The translations under genes and the position numbers were made by a program. DNA of 64,000 bases from Peromyscus leucopus. Its lineage: Eukaryota; Chordata; Mammalia; Rodentia; Cricetidae. Of this stretch, positions 50,544 through 64,000 are shown in pieces. Below the pieces are notes generated by a model. That model saw nothing but the letters and a program-made list of their open reading frames with translations. It searched no databases and was not told the origin of the DNA. Position 1 is the first letter of the stretch. Every line of letters starts with the position of its first letter. The stretch lies in assembly GCF_004664715.2 (NCBI RefSeq), contig NC_051071.1, positions 87,310,936 through 87,374,935 of the forward strand. The letters are read 5' to 3'.

Positions 50544-50943
50544 ACTGGCTAGGCTTATGTCAACTTGACACAAACTAGAGTCATCAGAGAGGAGGGAACC
50601 TCAGCTGACGAAACGCCTCCATGAGATCCAGCAGTAAAGCATTTTCTCAATTAGTGAGTGATGGGGGAGGGCCCAGCCCATGGTGGGTGGTGCCATCCCT
50701 AGGCTGGTGGTCCTGGGTTCTATAAGTAAGCTCGCTGAGCAAACCATGGGGAGTAAGTCCTTAAGCAGCACCCCTCCATGGCCTCTGCATCAGCTCCTGC
50801 ATCCAGGTTCCTGCCCTGCTTGAGTTCCTGTCCTGACTTCCTTCAAAGTGTTGTGGAAATGTTAGCTGAATAAGCCCTTTCCTCCCCAACTTACTTTTTG
50901 GTCATGGTGTTTCATTGCAGGGATAGACACCCTCACTAAGATA
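50544..50943 (+). mobile_element. MaLR-like LTR, 'tcaacttgac' family, copy 5 (well preserved)
   Basis: A full colinear copy: tatgtcaacttgacacaaac, gatgggggagggcccagccc, ggtggtgccatccctaggct, gaataagccctttcctcccc, ttttggtcatggtgtttcat, ending aagata. It is the best reference for the other copies in this window. Confidence 0.82.
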
Positions 50944-52419
50944 TAAGGTCGTACTCAGGGAGGGATGCCGGGCAGTCTTATAATGAAATAGAAAAGGCTC
51001 TTTAACATAAGTAGAAACTAGTTTTCTGTTTTCTCTTAGTGAAATGGGGATATTTTTTTCTTTGATAAAAATTGTGAAAAGTGTCCAGGAAGTCCCTAAA
51101 GAGCTGAAACTCTGTGGTTTATTTTTACTGTATTGATTGGTGTTGGGGAGTTGATAGTAAATTGTGTGTGATAAACTTCAGATGCAATTGCTTTCTTCCC
51201 GGGCACACAGATAGAAAACACAAATGCTATTTATCACTATTTTAAGTGTGTGCCTACATTCTGGGGCAGGCGTCGTCAAGCGGGAATGGTAGTTTCTGGA
51301 TTTTAGGTAGATTAGTCATTCAGAAACCATCTCAGAGACAGGCTTTCACCTTTTGATATTGCTCACCCGTGGAAATGCCAAGTGCAGAGACTTCAATCCC
51401 TTTATCCCAGTGGGAGAGAGACTTTATGTACAGAGAGCTCTTTGCATTTATAACTTGTTTAAATCGTCTCCTTCCAGATACTTAATGTTTAACACTCAGT
51501 GCTAAAATCAGACTCACTAGTTTAATGCAAAGATCATAAAATACTTGGTGAAAGCTTATGTATATTTCATTCAGGGCATATCTCCAAGAAGCAAACAACT
51601 CCTGATGAGTTGTCTGAATATTAAATATGTTGACTCTTATGGCTCAGATTTTCCTGGCCAGTCCCAAGTTTATGTATATTGAGCACAGCAGGATATACTG
51701 AAGATCTTTATTATTGTATATATTTTAAAGAGTTTTATCTACAATGTTGTTATAGTGAGTAAGCCATCATCAGTAAATGTAGAAATCATACATAAATTAA
51801 ATCATTCATCAAGTAGTTTTAATACTGCAAAAAACATGATGTTCATAATAAAATCATGTTAGCTTTCACTGTGAAGTATATCCAAGGGATTAAATGTAAG
51901 CAATAATTATGAGAATAGTTTCCAACCACATCCTCAACTGTGTGAACTTTGTTTGAAGCGCGTAGTAACTATAGGTGAGTCTTAAAGCTATACATCTAAT
52001 CCTTGGAAGCACAGCTTTAGGATTGCTTGACTATGTAGCAATTATATATACACATCAGCTGCTAAAATCTGGTCAGTTTGCTGTTTTATATCCAGAGTCA
52101 AACTTCTGTTTTAAGAGTCACAGCTAGAGAGAGATGAGTACAGTGGGCTTGTCATAATGCAAGGACTGGTACATATCTGGTTGAGGGTTAGAGGATTTTC
52201 ACTGTATAGATGACTGACATTCGTGAGGGGCAGTGATTACAGGTCCTTCTCTCATTCAGGAATCATGCACTAAAGAAGTAATAAGCAATATAGATAACCT
52301 GCATCTGTAAGGCTGTCTTCAGCAGATAATATGTTATGGAATATTTCAATGCAATAAAAATTTCTATTAGATATTACTGAGCAGAAACCTACCCAGAACA
52401 GTCCTGTTCTTTAGTGTAT
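50944..52419. other. AT-rich intron, no gene seen
   Basis: Single-copy-looking, AT-rich, with few ORFs. Nothing recognised. Confidence 0.45.
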
Positions 52420-52567
52420 TTTGTTTTGTGAGTCAGGACTTATTAAGTAGCCCTGCTGGGCTGGGTACTTGCTATGTAACCTAGGCTGGCCTCCAGTTCT
52501 GTGCAATCCCCCTGCCTCAGCCTCTCAAGTGCTGGAATTACAGCCATATGTCATCAGGCCTGGCTTG
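52420..52567 (-). repeat. Diverged B1-like SINE
   Basis: Antisense: gcttgctatgtaacc-like block (ggtacttgctatgtaaccta), ggctggcctccagttctg, cctcagcctctcaagtgctg, gaattacagccatatg. Confidence 0.75.
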
Positions 52568-53847
52568 GTTCTTCATTTTTAAAGTCACTACCGAATCACC
52601 ATTGTTTATGATACAAAGAGACACGACTTTTGAACTCAGTTCATCTTTGCAGAACCAAGGTACAAAGACTTAAGCTGCTGAAGAATCCCCAAGGCCTGTG
52701 TGAATTGCTGTGCAGAAGTTAATGGAAAGAGAAGAGGTCAAGAAGCGAAGGCAAGACAAGGGGGAAGTAACACCAAGAGGGGAGTAAGATGAAGGAAGGA
52801 CCATATCTTTTCATCTCCTGGGCAGCCAAGCTGCAGAAGGGATGCGCAGCCTAAAAGAAAACAGCAGAGTCCTTCACTCCCCATGCACCCGTATCCAACA
52901 TGGCTCCCCAGGAGCCCTGTCCAGCAAGTGGGAGACGTCAATGCACAAGGAGAAGGCACAGCAGCCATTCAGTAGGACTCCCAAAGGAACATGTTCTTCT
53001 GCCACCGCGTCGACACTCTTGATATCACTCTTGATACCATGGCTACCAAGTCAACGTCCTTGACAGGAAACCACGAGATACTTGAGGAAATCGAATGCTT
53101 GTTAGAAAATCCCTTACCCCACCTTTCTGGCAAAGGTCCTTGCTCGTGTTTCTGACCTTCGGCCATCTTCTCCTTCAAAAGACGTGTCTAGCTGTGTGGT
53201 CACTTCTCTTCTACTCAGGGATTTCTGAGTTGTGAATCAAGAAGTTACCAGGTATGCGCAGGCTGTGGGCATGGTGACCCACAGGTGCTGCCCTTACCTG
53301 CCTGGATCTGCTCTGTGGCTCAGAGGCTAACCTCTCCCAGCTGCACATCTGAGGCTCATCTGTCAGTCATGGAGAACTGCCTCAGTCAGGAGATAGTGAG
53401 GATAACTCAGGGCATTTCTCCTGACTCTTCTCTCCAGAAGCAAGTGGATGCTCCTCTATGTCGTTGACTCTGGACAGCCAGTACCCGTGTGTGATTGACT
53501 CTGGCTCCTGTTGGACAGCCAGTACCCGTGTGTGATTGACTCTGGCTCCTGTTGGACAGCCAGTACCCCCGATCTCTAGTAAACCATCTCTTTGATCTTG
53601 GGTTAGGGATATATTCATATCTTTGCTGATCTCCTGGCTGCTCCAAGGGCACCTGCTTGTGGGTTATACTCTGACACCATCCTTGCTTGACTGCTGTTTA
53701 GTGTTCTTCAGAGTTAAATGCCTCTCCAGCAGGGTGTGCCACTCCTGAATGCCCGGCTGGTCTTCATGACCTCCTCTACATTATTTAATTGGTATAGCTG
53801 CATCCATTTCTGACAAACTCTGGTGAACTAAGCCTTTTGGCCAAAGA
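52568..53847. other. Unidentified intronic host segment, left part
   Basis: GC-moderate sequence of unknown origin that continues, after removal of the L1 and other insertions, at 54629-54770 and probably 57262-58200. ORFs are short and unrecognised. It contains the 41-bp tandem repeat at 53471-53568. Confidence 0.35.
53471..53568. repeat. 41-bp tandem repeat, 2.4 copies
   Basis: The unit begins tggacagccagtacccgtgt. Copies start at 53471, 53512 and 53553 and the two full ones are identical, so the duplication looks recent. Confidence 0.95.
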
Positions 53848-53864
53848 CTCTGCTTAATTCTTTT

Positions 53865-54611
53865 TTTTTAATTAAGAGATTTTTTTATTCATTTTACATA
53901 TCAACCATGGATTTCCCTGTCCTCCTTCCTCCCACCCCCAGCCTTCCCCCCTAACCCATCCTCCATTCCCACTTCCTCCAAGGCAAGGTCTCCCCTGGGG
54001 AGTCAGCAGAGCCTGGTACATTCAGTTGAGGCAGGTCCAAGCCCCTCCTCCCTGCACCAAGACGGAGCAAAGTATCTCAGCATAGGCACTAGGTTCCAAA
54101 AAACCGGCTCATGTACCAAGGACAAGTCCCAGTCTCACTGCCTAGGGGCCTCCTAAATAGTCCAAGCTAATCAACTGTCTTACTTATCCAGAGGGCCTGA
54201 TCCAGTTGGAGGCTCCTCAGCTATTGGTTCACAGTTCCTGTGTTTCCACTAGTTTGGCTATTTGTCCCTGTGCTTTTTCCAATCATGGTCTCAATATCTC
54301 TCACTCATATAATCCCTCTTCTCTCTTGTTGATTGGACTCCTGGAGCTCTGCCTGGAGCTCAGCCGTGGATCTCTGCATCTGCTTCCATCAGTCACTGGA
54401 TGAGAGTTCTATATGACAGCCAGGGTGTTCGGTCATCTGATCACCAGAGCAGGTCAGCTCAGGCACTCTCTCGACCATAGCCAATAGTCTACAGTTGAGT
54501 TATCTTTGTGGATTTCTGGGGACCTCTCTAGTACTCTGCTTCTTCCTATTCCCATGGTATCTTCATTTATCATGGTATCTCTTTCCTTGTTCTCCTACTC
54601 TGTTCCTGATC
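53865..54611 (-). mobile_element. Cricetid L1, 5'-truncated, with 17-bp target duplication
   Basis: The antisense L1 3' end starts with its T-rich tail at 53865 (reverse of the A tail) and runs to 54611. The duplication CTCTGCTTAATTCTTTT is present at 53848-53864 and 54612-54628. The body is homologous to the 14745 and 17120 copies but extends farther 5'. Its plus-strand ORFs of 65-85 codons are antisense readings. Confidence 0.93.
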
Positions 54612-54773
54612 CTCTGCTTAATTCTTTTATCCATTCTAATCCCATGTCTAGCTCTAGTCCATTTATTGTATCATGCTTTGTCTTATATCTTTATAGCTGT
54701 TCCTAAATGTTGGCATTTGCTTACCTATAGCACAGAATTACTCTTTAAGTGATCCCTTAGTCTCCATTCTTGT

Positions 54774-55140
54774 TTCATTTTGTTGCTATGACAAGCATTG
54801 TGACCAAAAATCACTTAGGGGAGGGAAGGGTTTATTTCAGCTTGCAGGTTACAGTCTATCACTAAAAGAAGTCAGGGCAATAACCGAAACATGAACTTCA
54901 AGGATGCTGCTTGCTGGTTTATTCCCCAGGTTCGTGCTTAGCTGGCTTTCTTGTAATGTGGGACTACTACCCAAGGAATGGTGCTACCCACAGTGGGCTG
55001 GGCCCTCCTATATTGATCAACAAGGAAGACAATACACCATAGACATGCCCACAGGTTGTCTGACCCAGTGTGGGTAGCACAGGTAGATTACCTTTTTCAC
55101 CCATGCCGACTTCAGTTTCCAAATTAGCCTTTAGTTTTGG
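54774..55140 (-). mobile_element. MaLR-like LTR, 'tcaacttgac' family, inverted copy
   Basis: Antisense relation to the 50544 copy: tgttgctatgacaagcatt, gagggaagggtttatttcag, ggtgctacccacagtgggct and gggccctcctatattgatca. The far end is diverged. Confidence 0.7.
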
Positions 55141-55160
55141 AAAAGAATAAGCAAGCTCGG

Positions 55161-57261
55161 TGTGGTGGTTTTAAGGAAAATGCCCCCGCCCCCACCCACA
55201 CCCACCCCACCCCCGCCAGGAAGGGAGTGGCACTATTAGATGGTGTGGCCTTGTTGAAAAAAGTGTGTCACTGTTGGGGCAGACTTTGAGGTCTCTTGCT
55301 CAAGCTTCCCTCAGTGTGACAGTCAGTCGACTTCCCTTTGCCTGCAAGGTGTAGGACGCTCAGCTACTCCAGCACCACATCTGCCTGCACTCTGCCATGC
55401 TTCCCATCATGATGATAATGGACGAAACCTCTGAAACTATAAGCCAGCCACCCAATTAAATGTTTTCTTTATAAGCGTTGCCATGGTCATGATGTCTCTT
55501 CACAGCAATAGAAACCCTAACAAAGACAGAAGTTGGTGCCGGGGACTGGTGTATTGTTGTGATAGGCCTGACCATGTGTTCGTTTGGAGAAATTTGGGCT
55601 TTGGTACTCTGGGTTTGGACAGCAGTGGAATCCTTTAAGTAATGAGCTGTACTAGTAGGAGCGTGGAAGACAGTGGTGCTGAGTTATTTGAATGACAGGG
55701 GGCTCACTCAAGAGGTTTCAGAGGAGAAGCATTTAAGTATGGTGCCTAGAGATCATTCTTGTGATATTTTGGTGGAGAAAGTGGCCATCCTTTGCCCTTG
55801 TCTGCAGAGTCTGACTGAGGCTAAAGTGAAGAGTTTTGGATTAATTCCATTGGCAGAGGAAATCTCAAAACAGCCTAGTGCAGACTCTGTCGTGTGGTAG
55901 CTCTAATGAAGATTGATAAAGGAAAGAAGCAAACTGAGCAGGGAATTACAAAGTGAAAGTTTTGAGGAGGAAAAGAGCACCAGGAAGTGAAACACAGCTG
56001 AATTCTGTGTTCAGGAGAAAAAGTGGATTAAGAAATGGAATAAAGGGAGTGATGACCTCAGGGCAAGATCCCACCCAGCTAAGTTTCCAACTTGTGAAAA
56101 AGAATCTAAAGAAAACCTTAGAGCCAGGTGGTGGGGCATGCCCTTAGTCCCAGCCTTGGGAAGGCAGAGGCTGGCAGATCTCTTGAGTTTGAGGCCAGCC
56201 TGGTCTACAGAGCAAGTTTCAGGACAGTCAAGTTTAGGTAGTAAAAGGCATAACGCTGGTGAAGATGTAATTGAATGAGAGGGGCCATGTCCCAAGCCCC
56301 AGCAAGCAGCAGACAGAGTTAAAGACAGAAAAAGGGAGTTATGGAATAAAGTTGCTGAGACCAAGCATGTGTCAGAGGTATCCCTGAATAGAGGCCCAGA
56401 GAGGCCATTGTGCGAAGCTGTGAACTTGAAGCCTGAGTTGCCCTGGAAGGCCCAAGAAGTTAGAGATGTCAGAGTCATGGAATACCTGCCAAGGAGAGCT
56501 GCTAGCAGGGAATAGAACCAGTCCAAGAGAAAGAAGTGTGTTGCAGTCAACAAAGCTGAACAGAGTTCGAGATCTGAAGAGCATTTTGATATCAGACATG
56601 GAGATGCAGAGTTTAGAGTTTTCCTAGTTGGCTTTTGGTCTTGCTTTGGTCCAGTATTTCCTTGCTATGACCCCTTCCCTGCATCTTGGAATGATAATGT
56701 ATATCCTGTGACATTATATGTTGGAAGTGTGTGATCTGCTTTTTGATTTTGATTTTCACAAGGGGATTACAGTTAAGAGATTACCGTGCATCCAAGAAGA
56801 AGACTTTGGAATCTGAAACAAGATTAAGACTGTTATAGACTATGGGGACTTTTAAAGTTGGAATGAATGAATTTTTTGTATTATGATATGACTGTAAGCC
56901 TTTGGGGGCCATAGAGTAGAATGTGGTAGTTTGAAAGAAAATGCCCCCAAAAGGGAGTGGCACTATTAGGAAGTATGTTCTTGTTGGAAAAAGTGGGCCG
57001 CTGTGGGGGTGGTCTTTGAGGTGTCTTTTTCTCAAGCTCCCCTCAGTGTAACAGTCGGTTAATTTCCTGTTGCCTGCAAGATATAGGGCTCTCAGCTACC
57101 CCAGCACCGTGTCTGCCTGCAGACTGCCATGCTCCCCATCATAACGATAGCGGACTGAACCTCTGAATCTCTAAGTGAGCCACCCCAACTAAGTGATTTC
57201 TTTATAAGAACTGTTGTGGTCGTGGCGTCTCTTTACAGCAATAAAAACCCCAATGAAGACA
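55161..57261 (+). mobile_element. Near-complete ORR1-type MaLR retrotransposon (LTR-internal-LTR)
   Basis: The 5' LTR at 55161-55528 (TGTGGTGGTT...AAAGACA) is followed by a primer-binding-site-like TGGTGCC at 55534-55540. An internal region of about 1.4 kb follows. A purine-rich stretch (tttgggggccatagagtaga) precedes the 3' LTR at 56922-57261 (TGTGGTAGTT...GAAGACA). Flanks ctcgg and ttcag could be a decayed 5-bp duplication. As is usual for MaLR, no gag, pol or env is recognisable; it is non-autonomous. The internal region carries a B1. Confidence 0.88.
56121..56245 (+). repeat. B1 SINE inside the MaLR internal region
   Basis: Sense B1 with gccaggtggtggggcatgcc, gaggccagcctggtctacag and a short tail. 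The minus-strand 180-codon ORF at 56011-56553 runs across it and is not a gene. Confidence 0.88.
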
Positions 57262-58660
57262 TTCAGCTTTGACTATATTCCCCCAACAGCCTTCCTTCCC
57301 TCCTGAGTCTTCTCAAGGATGCCATGAAAAAGCCTAGTTTCCACATTAATCTACATTGTAGCTATACCTCCATCTCCTTATGCCTTTTCACCTTATCTTT
57401 GGAAGTCCCAAGACGCTGCCACACATAAGTTCCTGTCTAGCCTGCACCACTCTTTGGAGAACACAATTCCAAGATACCTATCTGGCTCAACCTATCCTTA
57501 TGCCCAGATTCCCAGTGTAACACTGTGGCCATCATGACTGTCCCAGGGGCTTTTGGAGACAGCAGCGCCCTCAGCACAGTGACTCATCACTGCTGGCTTA
57601 AAGCCTGACCAACACAAGCCAACCCCAGTGCTTCTAGCATCAGGTCAGGATCCTTTGTTTACAACACTTGAGAATCAGGAATCAAGAAATATCTTCTGAT
57701 CCCATACAGGTTAACTGGCCTCACTATGACAGTGACCTTGAGTTCTGATGTCAACAGTGACAGAACATATTTTTTCTACTCCTGATGTTTATCTTTACTC
57801 CCCCACCTTTAAAAAGCACCTGGATCAGCTTCTTGAGTGTTCTGAGACTAGTTCACCAGCTTTTCCCCAGCTCAGAGATGATCCAGGTGCTCAAAGGTTC
57901 TATGCACAGGGATGCAACATAAAAGCTTCCACTCTGCCCAACAGGGTAGATAAGCTCGAGAATCAGATGATGTCCCTCCAACAAGACACAAGGGCATGTG
58001 ACATTGTCCAAAGAGTCTGCAACAGCCCTGAATTTTTTCTTAGAGTTACGATGGACATACATAGACTATGTAATTTGCTTTCTGTTAGTTTAAAACAATA
58101 GATCTTGGCTCTTACACTAGGCAATGTAAGTGTGGGCATATATCAACAGAAACAACAAAAGGACCAACACGTTAAGTGTGTCTGAAAACTCCACCATTTT
58201 TTTTTTATAATCATCTCCAAACTGTAGAGTACTTCTGCAATTTCTTGCCCAGCAGGTCTTTTATACTTGATGTCTGCTCCTAATACCAAATGACAGCAAA
58301 GTATTGTATACAAATGTTATCACAGAAATAGTGATGGCAACCAGTGCAGCAAGAGAGATCTTTTCTGTAGGAGCACTTTAAGGTTCTCAGAGCCCTCTCA
58401 CAGAGGCAAACACCGCAGGAAACTTCACTAACAAAGAAGACTGAGCCAAGGACAAGGGAAAACTGAGGCCACTAGCAAAGGGCAATGCAGGAATTTCAGT
58501 CCGAAGTATTTCCCAGATCACGAGGGCAGTGGAAAAACATGCACTTTGTGCATCAATATGTAATTTGTGTGTCTTTGTCTCTTAATGGATACAGAAGAGA
58601 TTTAGAACACCGTCAAAAACAACAAAACAAAACAAAAACCACAAACAAACAAAACCAAGG
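57262..58660. other. Unidentified intronic segment with a 117-codon ORF
   Basis: It starts at the 3' LTR. A plus-strand ORF at 57748-58101 begins MSTVTEHIFSTPDVYLYS and has a short heptad-like stretch (VDKLENQMMSLQQ). I do not recognise it and there is no promoter, splice or poly(A) evidence, so it is not called a gene. It could be old repeat or retroviral remnant. Confidence 0.3.
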
Positions 58661-58858
58661 CTGGAGAAATGACTCAGAGGGTAACAACACTAGTTGCTCT
58701 TGCAGAGCACCAGGGTACAGTACCTAGCACCCTTATGATGGCTCAAAACCATCTCCAGTTCCAGGTGGTCCAGTGCCCCCTTCTGGCTTCCAGGGGCACT
58801 GCACACACACGAGCCACAGACAAACATGCAGGCACAATGCTCATACACATAACACAAA
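58661..58858 (+). repeat. B2/B3 SINE
   Basis: tRNA-like head (aggctggagaaatgactcag, ggtacagtacctagcaccc), then ccccttctggcttccagggg and an A-rich end. A (caaaa)n run precedes it at about 58620-58655. Confidence 0.88.
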
Positions 58859-58860
58859 AA

Positions 58861-58958
58861 TAACTCTGTGAGTTCGAGGCCAGCCTGGGCTACAGAGTGA
58901 GTTCCAGGAAAGGCACAAAGCTACACAGAGAAACCCTGTCTCGAAAAACACCTTCAAA
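58861..58958 (+). repeat. 5'-truncated B1 SINE, cricetid-type
   Basis: It begins mid-element at ctctgtgagttcgaggcc and has the ccaggaaaggcacaaagc variant, then cagagaaaccctgtctcg and an A-rich tail. It abuts the B2 directly. Confidence 0.9.
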
Positions 58959-60821
58959 AACATCTTCAAAAGACACCAAACACCAGCCACACACTGATGT
59001 AACTGTGGTCTTTCTACTCTGTGTTGGACGTGAGCTTTTGTCTGTTGCTCTGAACACTGAGAAGTAGTGACCCACACAGCTGTCACTTCAAACCATGCTG
59101 CTGTTCTAGATGGGTGTGTGATTGAGCTGGGCATGAAAAACGTATAACTGACAACCTCATGTGAATATGTTTAATATTTACTCGGTGACAAAATACTATT
59201 ATTGTTTTCCTTTTTGATCTTTGCATTGGGAAATGATTGGAAATGTGAGATAGCATGTATCTTGACTAGCGGACTAGTGCATTTAATGTTGTTCTGTTCC
59301 TTTCTGTTTTTTCAGAACCGTTGTGTCCTCCAACAATTCCTCATTCCTTTCGTGCAGGTTTTGCTGTCTTCCTTTCTCTGCTTCCCAGTGATGACTCCTT
59401 TCCCCTGCTACTGTCTTTGATCTTGTGTTGAATTTGCCTTGCCTGCATGTCCCCAAAGTGAATCATATTTTCCTACTGCTCACCTTTGAATATCTTTCTT
59501 TCCCTAAAGCCATGTGTGCCACCTGGAAGCCACATGAGTTTAGCACTCCTTCACAAATCCTCTCCATCGAAATTCTATTTGATATTTCTGTTCATTTGGG
59601 TTATAAAGAGACATCTGCATTTATCTTGCAAACAGCCTTCTGTCCCTAGCATAAGACATGTCATTTGTTGATACACATCTGTAAAGAACTGTCACTTTAT
59701 TTTAAATGCATGCTCCTATCTTACTGTAATGATGGTCTTATGTGCGATGCCGGCAGCATGGCTGGTGTTCTTCCAGGACTCTTAGGATTTGTTTCTTACT
59801 GGTTGTGACCTCTGCAATACACTTTGGAGAGTAATAAACTACTCTTGCCCTGGGGTCAGCATTCACTGCAACATTTGTAGATGGAAGACATTTTTACAGT
59901 TCTGCAGCCAGTGACCTCGGTTTGGATGTCAAACACTTGCTTGCTCTTCTCGGTCTCAGCTGGTTCCTTTACTGAATCCTCAGGCTATACTGAATCCTTA
60001 AAATCTGTATGTCTCGTCTCGTTACTATCTATGCCCTATGATGACTATATTGAGAAAAGAACTAGGTATATATTTTTTTAATCCGACAAATGATGAAATG
60101 TTGAAATAAACTTAAAAATTCATCGATATTATTCTAATGTTCTGCTGTAGAGTCTAAGTAACTGTCTTTTTTATAGGCAACATAATTACAAGTGAATTAC
60201 AAATGCAGACTTTATGACTCTAATTAAACTAGAGGCCACGTTCCATTAAAAACAGATTAAGCACATGAAATCAGTTGTAAGGAAAAATAAACATGCCACA
60301 GGTTTAGAACTTTCAAAATAAGTGATTAGCAATGTCAAATAATTTATTTTTAGCTAATAATTTTACACAGACACCTGAAGCATTTTCTTATATTTCATCA
60401 GAAAAAAATCCATATTATCTAATTTTAAATATATTTATTTATGTATTCATTTCTTTTTTCTTTACTTCCTTCCACCATATTAATATCTTTAAAAGTTTCT
60501 ATGAAGTATAAAAGACTGGGAGAGAGTCTATATTTGAGTCTTAAGGATATAGACTAGTTTTAAGAACATTAGAAACTCAAAGATATTTCGTTGGAAGGAT
60601 TGTATTTTGTAAGAATCAAACCAAGTTACTAAAATGAATCTGAAACAAACTGAGACACCAACATCATGGTAAAGCTGCTCAGGAGAACAAAATCTAAGAA
60701 AACATCACACAAGATGATAAATCTCCCTTTATGCTGCTGGGAGAGTCAGGGCTATAGTTTCCTAGAAACTTTTGAACACTAAATACTTGCTTCTCACACA
60801 CAGAAAGAAATAAGGAGCCAG
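58959..60821. other. AT-rich intron, no gene seen
   Basis: Nothing recognised. 60060-60650 is strongly AT-rich. Confidence 0.45.
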
Positions 60822-61171
60822 TGGTGTGGAATATTCCTTTACATTGTGTGAAAATACGTTGCTGTGATTGGTTTAATAAAGAAGCTGACTGGCCAATAGC
60901 TGGACAGCTAGAGGTTAGATGGGACTGGCAGACAAAAAGAGAGCACAAAGAAGAGTCTGGAGGATATGGAGAGGAAGCAGGAGATTAACCTGCTGAACTG
61001 AGAAAAGGTACCAAGCCAGGCAGCAGAAGGTAGACAAGAAACATGGGTTACTTTAAGTTATAAGAACTAGTTAGTGACAAGCTTAAGCTATGGCCATTCA
61101 TTTATAATTGATAATAAATCTCTGTGTGGTTATTTGGGTGTGGGCTTGCAGGACAAGAAATTCTGCTGACA
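60822..61171 (+). mobile_element. ERV LTR related to the 25466 copy
   Basis: Starts TGGTGTGGAATATTCC, contains gctgtgattggtttaataaa, gactggccaatagctggac and gacaagcttaagctatggcc, and ends CTGCTGACA. It parallels the 25466-25834 LTR in layout. No clean target duplication was seen. Confidence 0.7.

Positions 61172-64000
<2,829 letters not shown>

Noticed and set aside
56011..56553. 180-codon minus-strand ORF
   Set aside because: It lies within the MaLR internal region and runs across an inserted B1.

Overview
The window looks like one piece of nuclear DNA from a rodent, most likely a cricetid (hamster, vole or deer-mouse group). It has B1, B2, B4 and ID-type SINEs, MaLR elements of ORR1 type, Lx and younger L1 3' ends, a URR1-type hAT element, long introns and GT/AG splice sites. 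B1 copies near 2360-2535 and 58861-58958 carry the 'ccaggaaaggc(g/a)caaagc' variant that I associate with cricetids rather than mouse or rat; this assignment rests on memory, not on a search. No prokaryotic gene, CRISPR array, operon or phage is present.

The only protein-coding gene I can support is the 3' part of Mapk10 (JNK3, a neuronal stress-activated MAP kinase), on the minus strand. Four coding exons are visible, in transcript order: 62218-62094, 31404-31341, 29280-29203 and 13394-13252 (stop codon at 13252-13254). Splice phases join exactly. Together they encode the end of the kinase C-lobe and the C-terminal tail. Upstream exons lie beyond 64000. Two acceptors 5 nt apart at the last exon give the long (alpha2-type) and short (alpha1-type) C-termini. 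The 3' UTR runs from 13251 toward about 11000, where two AATAAA signals on the minus strand are candidate ends.

Layout: 1-11000 is intergenic sequence downstream of Mapk10 (minisatellite, SINEs, an L2 fragment, repeat-poor stretches). 11000-13251 is the 3' UTR. 13395-29202 is an intron of 15.8 kb with an old L1 split by a younger L1, a URR1 element, an LTR with clean target duplication, and an Lx L1 3' end. 29281-31340 is a 2.1-kb intron. 31405-62093 is a 30.7-kb intron with several MaLR LTRs, a near-complete MaLR provirus-like element, an L1 with a 17-bp target duplication and many microsatellites. 62219-64000 is the start of the next intron.

I did not find a previously undescribed biological system. 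The most useful observations are the tandem acceptor that switches the JNK3 C-terminus, the nested transposon history, a long GAA tract, and a few structured or unexplained stretches.
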